A stretch of DNA of 64,000 bases from Salifodinibacter halophilus (GTDB lineage Bacteria > Pseudomonadota > Gammaproteobacteria > Nevskiales > Salinisphaeraceae). The notes beneath the pieces were generated by a model. It saw only the letters and a program-made list of their open reading frames with translations. It was not told the DNA's origin and searched no databases. The DNA is taken from assembly GCA_012999515.1 (NCBI GenBank), contig JABEEB010000001.1, positions 1,488,001 through 1,552,000 of the forward strand, read 5' to 3'. The translations under genes and the position numbers were made by a program. This document shows, piece after piece, positions 57,869 to 64,000 of this stretch. Positions within the stretch are counted from its first letter, which is position 1, and every line of letters starts with the position of its first letter.

Positions 57869-59434
57869 ATGCCGCAAGACGCTGCTCCCACGACTGCCAA
57901 TCACCCCGACGTCGACCTCAACGACTATCGCCGACGCATCGAGTCGGCACAAGTTTACGACGCCGCCATCGAGACGCCGTTGGTCACGGCCACGCAGCTG
58001 AGCGCGCGCTTTGGCAACCGTATTCTGCTCAAACGTGAGGACTGCCAACCGGTCCACTCGTTCAAGCTCCGGGGCGCCTACAACAAGATGACGTTGCTGG
58101 ACGCCGACGCGCGCTCTAAAGGCGTCATCTGTGCCTCCGCCGGTAACCACGCCCAAGGCGTGGCGCTCGGCGGGCGGCGGCTCGGCGTGCGCGCGGTGAT
58201 CGTCATGCCCAAGACCACACCGGCCATCAAAGTGCGCGCGGTCGAAAGCTTTGGCGGCGAAATCGTGTTGGCCGGCAACAATTACGACGAAGCCGCGGCG
58301 CGCGCGTCCGAAATCCAGGCACGCGACGGGCTGGTCTACATCCCGCCTTACGATGACCCGGAAGTGATCGCCGGCCAAGGCACCATCGCCCGTGAGATAC
58401 TGGAACAGCAGCCGGACGCGCTCGACGCCGTATTCGTCTGCGTCGGCGGCGGCGGCATGCTGGCCGGGGTGTCCGCCTACATCAAAGCCGTGCGCCCCGA
58501 TGTTCAGGTGATTGGCGTCGAACCCGAGGACGCCGCCAGCATGAGCGCGGCCCTGGCCGCCGACGAGCGCGTCACACTCGACCGCGTGGGTCCGTTCGCC
58601 GACGGCGTGGCCGTAAAATGCGCCGGTGCCGAATCGTTCGCGGTCTGCCGCGAAACCATCGACGCCATGCTTACCGTATCGATCGACGAACTCTGCGCGG
58701 CAATCCGCGACATCTTCGAGGATACGCGCGCGCTAGCCGAGCCGGCAGGCGCGCTCGGGGTGGCCGGCGCCAAGGCCTGGATCGAACGCACCGGCGCCAA
58801 CGACAAAACCGTCGCCGCGATCGTGTCGGGCGCCAACGTCAATTTCGACCGGTTATCGTATATCGGCGAACGCGCCGAAATCGGCGAACACCGCGAAGCC
58901 TTACTGGCCGTGACCATCCCCGAACGCCCGGGCGCATTCCTCGACTTCTGCGAAACCATCGGTCATCGCTCGATCAGCGAATTCAATTACCGCTATGCCG
59001 AAGCCGAGCAAGCCCAGATCTTTGTGGGTGTCAAACTCGGCGGCCGTATCGCTGAACGCGAAGACGTCATCGCCGATCTCGAAGCCGGTGGTTACGACGT
59101 GCTGGACATGTCGACCAATGAGATGGCCAAGATCCATGTCAGACACATGGTCGGCGGTCGTGCTGCAGGTGTCGGCGATGAGATGCTGTTCCGTGTCCAG
59201 TTCCCGGAGCGGCCCGGGGCACTGTTGAACTTTCTACAACAAGTCGGCAACCGCTGGAACATTTCGCTGTTCCATTACCGCAACCACGGTCACGCCCACG
59301 GCCTGGTCCTGATCGGTCTGCAAGTTGCTCCCAAAGATCAGGCCGCCTGCCGGGAAGCAATCGACGCCGTTGGCTACGACTACGCCGAGGAAACCGACAA
59401 TCCGAGTTATCAGCGGTTTCTGCACGCGCAGTAG
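57869..59434 (+). CDS. ilvA: threonine ammonia-lyase, biosynthetic
   Basis: Protein of 521 residues. PLP Lys in LKREDCQPVHSFKLRGAYNKM, SAGNHAQGVALGG, VCVGGGGMLAGVSAYIKAV, then two C-terminal ACT-like regulatory domains (EALLAVTIPERPGAFLDFC and MLFRVQFPERPGALLNFL) for isoleucine feedback. The first enzyme of isoleucine synthesis; ilvD is elsewhere in the window. Confidence 0.97.
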   Translation: MPQDAAPTTANHPDVDLNDYRRRIESAQVYDAAIETPLVTATQLSARFGNRILLKREDCQPVHSFKLRGAYNKMTLLDADARSKGVICASAGNHAQGVALGGRRLGVRAVIVMPKTTPAIKVRAVESFGGEIVLAGNNYDEAAARASEIQARDGLVYIPPYDDPEVIAGQGTIAREILEQQPDALDAVFVCVGGGGMLAGVSAYIKAVRPDVQVIGVEPEDAASMSAALAADERVTLDRVGPFADGVAVKCAGAESFAVCRETIDAMLTVSIDELCAAIRDIFEDTRALAEPAGALGVAGAKAWIERTGANDKTVAAIVSGANVNFDRLSYIGERAEIGEHREALLAVTIPERPGAFLDFCETIGHRSISEFNYRYAEAEQAQIFVGVKLGGRIAEREDVIADLEAGGYDVLDMSTNEMAKIHVRHMVGGRAAGVGDEMLFRVQFPERPGALLNFLQQVGNRWNISLFHYRNHGHAHGLVLIGLQVAPKDQAACREAIDAVGYDYAEETDNPSYQRFLHAQ

Positions 59435-59521
59435 CCCACCCGACAACCGTCACCTCGGCCCGGGTCGAAGCTATGGTCTACGGCACATCGACCGGCTAGG
59501 CCGCTAGCGGTCACCTCATAC

Positions 59522-59553
59522 AGCGCCGGACTGCTGACCAGCAGTCCGGCGCT
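59522..59553. repeat. 15-bp perfect hairpin between ilvA and the EVE gene
   Basis: AGCGCCGGACTGCTG (59522-59536) pairs exactly with CAGCAGTCCGGCGCT (59539-59553) with only AC between. It lies between convergent genes and lacks a T-run on both sides, like the hairpin after ilvD. Confidence 0.65.
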
Positions 59554-59600
59554 CACGGCTCAGACCGCCCGCTCGGCGACCCTGCGTCATCCCCACGTCA

Positions 59601-60077
59601 TCACTCCATCGACAGAATCAGATCCCAGTTGTCTTTCGACACCGGCATGATCGACAGCCGATTGCCCTTACGGATCAGTTGCAAGTCGCCCAGCTCATCG
59701 GCGCGGGCCTTGATCTCAGGCAATGAGATTGTGCGCGAGAGTTTGCGTTCAAAGCCAACATCCACGTGGTACCAGCGCGGATTGTCCGGGTTCGATTTGG
59801 GATCGTAGTGTTTGTCCTCGGGATCGAACGCGGTTGGGTCGGGATAGGCGCTGGACACGATCCGCATCACGCCGACCACGCCCGGCACCTTAGTATTGGA
59901 GTGATAGAAAAATGCTAAATCGCCGACCGACATACCATCGCGCATGAAATTGCGCGCCTGGTAATTGCGCACCCCGTCCCAGGGTTCAGTCTGGTCCGGC
60001 CGGTTTTCCAGATCGTCGATACTAAAGTCATCGGGTTCGGATTTCATCAGCCAATAGCGCATTGGATCGATTGCCAT
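59601..60077 (-). CDS. EVE domain-containing protein
   Basis: Protein of 158 residues (153 if started at ATG 60062) of the EVE/PUA-like fold: YWLMKSEPDDFSIDDL, WDGVRNYQARNFMRDGMSVGDLAFFYHSN, PGVVGVMRIVSSAYPDPTAFD and LIRKGNRLSIMPVSKDNW. Members bind modified bases in DNA or RNA. 22 nt after the cyclo-ligase gene on the same strand, the usual neighbour. Confidence 0.92.
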   Translation of the reverse strand: MAIDPMRYWLMKSEPDDFSIDDLENRPDQTEPWDGVRNYQARNFMRDGMSVGDLAFFYHSNTKVPGVVGVMRIVSSAYPDPTAFDPEDKHYDPKSNPDNPRWYHVDVGFERKLSRTISLPEIKARADELGDLQLIRKGNRLSIMPVSKDNWDLILSME

Positions 60078-60099
60078 GGTTTCGCTGTGGCACGCCAGC

Positions 60100-60690
60100 T
60101 TAACCGGCCAGCCCGCCACAGCGATAGACGCCGGCCTCGGTTGCAATCCAGTCCAACGGCACATCCCAGTCGCGCGCCGGTATCCACGCCACGCGCTGGG
60201 CTTCGAATGCCAGCCCGATCAGCGTCGGTCGCCGCCAACCAGGCGCACGCGCGGCCGCAGCCAGGGTGCGGTCGTAATAGCCGCCCCCCATACCGACCCG
60301 CTGGCCCCAATCATCAAAAGCCGCCAACGGCATAATAAGGAGATCGAGCGCCGCCGCTGCCCAGCCGCGTCCTGCAACGGGTTCAGCCATGCCCAACTCG
60401 CTATGGGCAAAGCGAAGGCGTGATGGCGTATTGGCAACAAAGACGAGGTTCGAGCCCGCGACGCGCGGCCAGAAAAACGTTTGGTCCGACCGTAGATGGA
60501 GGCTTAGAAACGCTGGGTCGGCTTCGCTGGCCAGCGCATTGTAGATGCCGATACGACGTGCACGTTTGGCGACGGGTTGTCGAGCCAAGCGCCGACAGGC
60601 GCGCCGACTTGCACATCGGCGCTGCGACGCCGACAACCTGTGCCGGGCGCGCAAACCAAACTTGCGCAACGCATGGATGGACTCACTCAC
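60100..60690 (-). CDS. fau: 5-formyltetrahydrofolate cyclo-ligase
   Basis: Protein of 196 residues; also named YgfA. Converts 5-formyl-THF to 5,10-methenyl-THF with ATP. MPLAAFDDWGQRVGMGGGYYDRTLA is the active-site signature, IGLAFEAQRV the C-terminal one. GTG 60690 start lies about 28 nt after the 6S RNA 3' end, the conserved ssrS-ygfA arrangement, and it is probably read from the 6S promoter. Confidence 0.94.
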   Translation of the reverse strand: MSESIHALRKFGLRARHRLSASQRRCASRRACRRLARQPVAKRARRIGIYNALASEADPAFLSLHLRSDQTFFWPRVAGSNLVFVANTPSRLRFAHSELGMAEPVAGRGWAAAALDLLIMPLAAFDDWGQRVGMGGGYYDRTLAAAARAPGWRRPTLIGLAFEAQRVAWIPARDWDVPLDWIATEAGVYRCGGLAG

Positions 60691-60717
60691 TGCGACGCAT
60701 GCATGGGATATAAAAAG

Positions 60718-60911
60718 GAGGTCGAAGCGTCCGCCGCTGCCGCTAGTGCTCCGACTACCTTGAGCGTTTCGCTCAAGTGGGGCATTCCGCGTGACTTTAG
60801 GCTTCCCGCTCGGTGGCGGGCGTGCTCACCGGCCACGTTTTCACACCCCCGGTTAAAAATTAGGCTCAAGGGGACCGTGGAGGGTTCACGAACAAGGCAG
60901 GCGCTCCGACG
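60718..60911 (-). ncRNA. ssrS: 6S RNA
   Basis: About 194 nt between zapA and fau. Minus-strand pieces match E. coli 6S: GGTCCCCTTGAGCC (60876-60863), GGTGAGCACGCC (60830-60819) and GAAGCCTAAAG (60805-60795). The ends pair as a closing stem: 60902-60910 with 60721-60729 (one wobble). TTTTT follows the 3' end (60716-60712). It binds Sigma70 RNA polymerase in stationary phase. Confidence 0.93.
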
Positions 60912-60916
60912 CTTGT

Positions 60917-60945
60917 ACCTTAACTCTGCTGGGCGGTGTCATCAA
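60917..60945 (-). promoter_or_regulatory. promoter of 6S RNA
   Basis: TTGATG (60945-60940) and TAAGGT (60922-60917) are separated by 17 bp on the minus strand, placing the start near 60910, exactly where the 6S closing stem begins. The -35 lies inside the 3' end of zapA. Confidence 0.7.
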
Positions 60946-61258
60946 GAGATTCGTCAATCCTCATCTCCATCTGCGACAGCCGTTCGCGCACCGCTTCGTC
61001 AGCCTCGCTGGACTCGGCTTGTTGCGCGCCCGTGTGCTTTTCCAGTTCCAGCAGATCGTGCGAGATGTTGAGCGCGGCCATGACCGCGACTTTATCGATC
61101 CCAAGCGTCTTGCCACGTTTTTGTATCGCCTGCATGCGCTTGGATAGATATTCCGCCGAACGCAGCAGGCTTTCGCGTTCCCCCTCGGGGCAGGCAACGG
61201 AATAATCCCGCCCGAGGATCCGAATGGTGAGGCTGTTATCAGCCTGTTTATTGGCCAT
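60920..61258 (-). CDS. zapA: cell division protein ZapA
   Basis: Protein of 112 residues: LTIRILGRDYSVACPEGERESLLRSAEYLSKRM at the N-terminus and a C-terminal coiled coil. Binds and bundles FtsZ. Its end overlaps the 6S promoter. 11 nt after the TIGR02449 gene. Confidence 0.95.
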   Translation of the reverse strand: MANKQADNSLTIRILGRDYSVACPEGERESLLRSAEYLSKRMQAIQKRGKTLGIDKVAVMAALNISHDLLELEKHTGAQQAESSEADEAVRERLSQMEMRIDESLDDTAQQS

Positions 61259-61269
61259 TGCGCACCCCG

Positions 61270-61476
61270 CTAGCCACTATCGGTTTCTGCCGCCTGAGCT
61301 TCCAGCGCGCGGATCCGCTCAATAAGCTGACCAAGCCGCTGACGGGTCTGTTCATTTTTGCGCTGTTCCGCTTGGAGCTCAGTTTGAAGTGACCGATAGC
61401 TGGCCTTCAACTGTTCGTGGGTATCCACAAGCGTGCTCAACTTGGCTTCGAACTGGTCAATGTCGAACTCGCTCAT
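61270..61476 (-). CDS. TIGR02449 family coiled-coil protein
   Basis: Short protein of 68 residues, almost entirely a coiled coil (FEAKLSTLVDTHEQLKASYRSLQTELQAEQRKNEQTRQRL). The size, heptads and place just before zapA match TIGR02449, sometimes called ZapB-like. Probably acts at the Z-ring; that is inference. The 228-nt gap before it (61477-61704) holds its promoter and nothing else I can name. Confidence 0.88.
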   Translation of the reverse strand: MSEFDIDQFEAKLSTLVDTHEQLKASYRSLQTELQAEQRKNEQTRQRLGQLIERIRALEAQAAETDSG

Positions 61477-61704
61477 GGGCCAAACCTATTGCCCGGTCGG
61501 ATGGCCCCGAGTATAGACATCGTAAAGACGCTGGCAAAATGCCGGCAGACACGCCGCATCGCACACGCACCACTATACCGCGCCTCGAACATCCGCCCAC
61601 GGTGAGCCGATCTGGCAGCACCACGGTTGGCGGACTGCCCCGTCAATCGCTGCGCATGCCGCCCAAGCACGGCCGGGGCGGACCTATTGTTCACAGCCTT
61701 AGCG

Positions 61705-63288
61705 CTAAAACGTCGCCGCGCGAGCCAACGCCCATGGGCGCTGGTAGCTTTGCGGCAAACGTTCGTCGAGGAAATCGCCCTCATCAACATCGGGGTGCAT
61801 GAGGGCGTAAGTGCCGGCCGCACCGTGGTCATAGCGGTGATAAATATGGCGCGGCGAAAGCTGGCCCGGGTCGGAGATACCAAGGGCGCCGGTCAAATCC
61901 AGAAACGCGTTGACCGTGGCGTCATGAAAATTGCGCGCCCGCAGCGCTTTACCCGCCACGTCCAGTGAACGTGCGCGGGCTGGATCCTGGGTGGCAACGC
62001 CAGTCGGGCAGGTGTTGGTGTGGCAACGCTGCGACTGGATACAACCAATCGAGAACATGAATGCGCGTGCGGCGTTGCACATGTCCGCGCCGAGGGCCAG
62101 TTTCTCGACCATATCGAAGCCAACCGCGACCTTGCCACTGGCAATCACGGTGATCTCGCGGCGCTTACCGATGCCGACCAGGCAGTTGTGCACGAACGGC
62201 AATGCGTCGTGGATATAGCTACCGACAAAATCCTCGAACTCGGCCGGAGCCGCACCAGTGCCGCCCTCGGCCCCGTCGACGGCGATGAAATCCGGCTGGA
62301 TGCCGGTCTCGAGCATGGCCTTACAAATGCCCATGAACTCGTGGCGATGGCCGAGACAGAGTTTGAAACCCACCGGTTTGCCGCCACACAGCTCGCGTAA
62401 CCGGGCCACGAAGTGCAGCAGGCCGTTAGGTGAGTCGACCTCCGGATGCATGGCCGGAGACTGACAATCCTCACCGGCCGGGATCGCGCGCGTTTCGGCG
62501 ATCTCCGGGGTGATCTTGGCTGCCGGTAACAAACCACCGTGCCCCGGTTTTGCGCCCTGCGAAAGCTTGATCTCGACCATTTTGACTTGGTCGGTACAAG
62601 CCTTGTCGCGAAAGGCGTCGGGATCGAATCGGCCCGCGCTGTCGCGGCACCCGAAGTTACCACTGGCCACTTCCCAGATAATGTCACCACCATGTTCACG
62701 ATGGTATTTACTGATCGCACCTTCGCCCGTGTCCTGTGCAAAACCGCCGAGAGCAGCAGCCTTGTTGAGTGCAGCCACCGCGTTGCCAGACAGCGCGCCG
62801 AAGCTCATCGCCGAAATATTGAGTCGCGACGAACTGTACGGCCACGCGCACTGCGGACCACCGATCGTGATTCGGGCATGCGCCGGGTCGACGGTCGCCG
62901 GCGCCATCGAATGGTGGACGAAGTCGTAGCCGGTATCGGTGAGGGTATAGCGCGTGCCGAACGGTGCCGTATCGCCCTGGCGGTCGGCGCGTTGGTTGAC
63001 GATACGTCGCTGCTCACGGTTGAACGGACGACCGTCGTGCTCCGATTCGAAGAAATACTGGCGGATCTCGGGCCGGATAAACTCCAGCATATAGCGCATG
63101 TGGCCGATGATCGGATAGTTCTGCAGGACGTTATGTCTCGACCCGAGATCAAAAACACCGACAACCGCCAGCAGTGCCAACACACCCCAGGCGATCAGCC
63201 AATACGGCGCCAAAATCGCCAGCACCATGCCAATGGCAAGCGTGACGACGACATAAACGCCGAAAAACAGCCGCGGTTTACCAAACAT
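61705..63288 (-). CDS. FMN-binding glutamate synthase family protein
   Basis: Protein of 527 residues. Two N-terminal membrane helices (LFFGVYVVVTLAIGMVLA and IAWGVLALLAVVGVFDL) precede a GltS-type FMN barrel with RLNISAMSFGALSGNAV, ISKYHREHGGDIIWEVASGNFGCR, KPGHGGLLPAAKIT, DFIAVDGAEGGTGAAPAEF and a Cys cluster GCIQSQRCHTNTCPTGVATQD resembling the 3Fe-4S site. No glutaminase domain is present, so it is not a complete glutamate synthase; the natural reaction is unknown. Confidence 0.92.
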   Translation of the reverse strand: MFGKPRLFFGVYVVVTLAIGMVLAILAPYWLIAWGVLALLAVVGVFDLGSRHNVLQNYPIIGHMRYMLEFIRPEIRQYFFESEHDGRPFNREQRRIVNQRADRQGDTAPFGTRYTLTDTGYDFVHHSMAPATVDPAHARITIGGPQCAWPYSSSRLNISAMSFGALSGNAVAALNKAAALGGFAQDTGEGAISKYHREHGGDIIWEVASGNFGCRDSAGRFDPDAFRDKACTDQVKMVEIKLSQGAKPGHGGLLPAAKITPEIAETRAIPAGEDCQSPAMHPEVDSPNGLLHFVARLRELCGGKPVGFKLCLGHRHEFMGICKAMLETGIQPDFIAVDGAEGGTGAAPAEFEDFVGSYIHDALPFVHNCLVGIGKRREITVIASGKVAVGFDMVEKLALGADMCNAARAFMFSIGCIQSQRCHTNTCPTGVATQDPARARSLDVAGKALRARNFHDATVNAFLDLTGALGISDPGQLSPRHIYHRYDHGAAGTYALMHPDVDEGDFLDERLPQSYQRPWALARAATF

Positions 63289-63330
63289 CGGTTTTAGATT
63301 ACCGGCCGCATCATCATCCGCTCAATGCAT

Positions 63331-64000
63331 TTAGCTTGGCCGGCGTGCGTCAACGCCAACCGCCCCGCCAGCGGCCAAGCGACTCATGAGACGACCGGCT
63401 TCCCCCGTTATCCGTTGCCAGACCGAGCCACGCTCGTGGCTGTCCACAGTGTAGACACTACGTTCGTTGCGGGCGGCGGTGAGCATGACGTCGTCGCTAG
63501 TGCCGATCTCGTCGACCAGATTCATACTAAGCGCTTGCGTGCCGTGCCAGTGTTCGCCGGTGGACACGGCATCGATATCCAGCGACGGTCGATAGTCACC
63601 GACAAACGATTTGAATAAGCCGTGGACGTCTTCGAGTTCCTCGACGAATTTGGCGCGGCCGGATTCGGTGTTTTCGCCGAACATCGTCAACGTCCGCTTA
63701 TGCTCGCCGGCGGTATAAACGTCGAAATCGATATCCTTATCCTTTAGAAAGCGGTGGAAGTTCGGCAACTGCGCGACCACGCCGATCGACCCGACAATGG
63801 CAAACGGTGCGGCCACGATGCGCTCGGCCACACAAGCCATGAGGTATCCTCCGCTGGCGGCCACGCGGTCCACGGCCACAGTTAGATGCATGCCGGCCTC
63901 GCGCAACCGCACGAGTTGTGAGGCCGCCAAACCGTAGCTATGCACCATGCCGCCGCCGGACTCCAGCCGCACCAGCACTTCGTCGCCGCTCTCCGCGACC
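63331..64000 (-). CDS. sohB: protease SohB (N-terminus outside window)
   Basis: The frame is open to the window end, so the signal/anchor and first domain are missing. Present: VRLESGGGMVHSYGLAASQLVRLR, the nucleophile Ser in RVAASGGYLMACVA, SIGVVAQLPNFHRFLKDKDIDF, YTAGEHKRTLTMFG (with the general-base Lys) and QALSMNLVDEIGTSDD. All fit the S49 inner-membrane protease SohB. Confidence 0.93.
   Translation of the reverse strand, partial: VAESGDEVLVRLESGGGMVHSYGLAASQLVRLREAGMHLTVAVDRVAASGGYLMACVAERIVAAPFAIVGSIGVVAQLPNFHRFLKDKDIDFDVYTAGEHKRTLTMFGENTESGRAKFVEELEDVHGLFKSFVGDYRPSLDIDAVSTGEHWHGTQALSMNLVDEIGTSDDVMLTAARNERSVYTVDSHERGSVWQRITGEAGRLMSRLAAGGAVGVDARRPS

Noticed and set aside
1-64000. CRISPR arrays, intact insertion sequences, rRNA genes
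   Set aside because: No regularly spaced repeats, no transposase frame with known motifs and no rRNA sequence were seen on either strand.

Overview
The window reads as a continuous piece of a gammaproteobacterial chromosome with fairly high G+C. Gammaproteobacterial landmarks are zapA-6S RNA-fau, mlaFEDCB, mreBCD-mrdAB, accBC-prmA-fis-purH, and the proC-yggT-metX-metW order. An ectoine-type uptake system and a heterotetrameric sarcosine oxidase (the last steps of glycine betaine breakdown) suggest a halophilic or halotolerant marine organism. A Salinisphaera-like bacterium is my best guess, from gene style only. No CRISPR array, prophage, intact insertion sequence or plasmid function was seen.

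Layout. 1-1664: end of a TetR regulator and a coupled MFS exporter. 1886-7083: soxBDAG. 7105-7845: a decayed MFS transporter gene and unassigned DNA ending at tRNA-Phe. 7846-9762: tRNA-Phe, yggX, mutY and a small membrane protein. 10136-11842: a fused thiS-thiG and trmB. 12073-15186: ehuB-ehuC-ehuD-ehuA. 15305-16171: a lone phosphoribulokinase. 16178-29650, minus strand: an envelope block of mreB-mreC-mreD-mrdA-rodA-mltB-rlpA-dacA-dat-ybeD-lipB-mlaF-mlaE-mlaD-mlaC-mlaB. 29833-33494, plus strand: gatC-gatA-gatB and yjbQ. 33691-40266, minus strand: a small exported protein, then (in transcription order) aroQ-accB-accC-prmA-fis-purH, and cutA. 40469-42905: a 1-Cys peroxiredoxin and ilvD, separated by a clear intrinsic terminator. 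43017-46546: stress-type membrane proteins, tatD, an SH3/coiled-coil protein, a hydrolase and a TerB-like protein. 46606-49786: proC-yggT-metX-metW. 49868-57746: a sugar operon (PfkB kinase, glucokinase, two paralogous binding proteins, two permeases, ATPase). 57869-59434: ilvA. 59601-61476: zapA-type genes, 6S RNA, 5-formyl-THF cyclo-ligase and an EVE protein. 61705-64000: an FMN-dependent glutamate-synthase-like enzyme and a partial sohB.

How the genes work together. Most operons are tightly packed, with 1-8 nt stop/start overlaps of ATGA or GTGA type that imply translational coupling. GTG and TTG starts are frequent. The envelope block combines the elongasome (MreBCD, PBP2, RodA), peptidoglycan trimming (MltB, RlpA, DacA), D-amino-acid supply and retrograde phospholipid transport. 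The sugar operon couples glucose-type ABC uptake to phosphorylation. Ectoine uptake and sarcosine oxidation both concern osmolytes.

No wholly new system is evident. The points most worth a second look are the ThiS-ThiG fusion, the tandem sugar-binding proteins and the hairpins that follow binding-protein genes, the decayed MFS gene beside tRNA-Phe, the phosphoribulokinase without Calvin-cycle neighbours, a SigmaS-like promoter before the peroxiredoxin, and long perfect hairpins without U-tracts between convergent genes.
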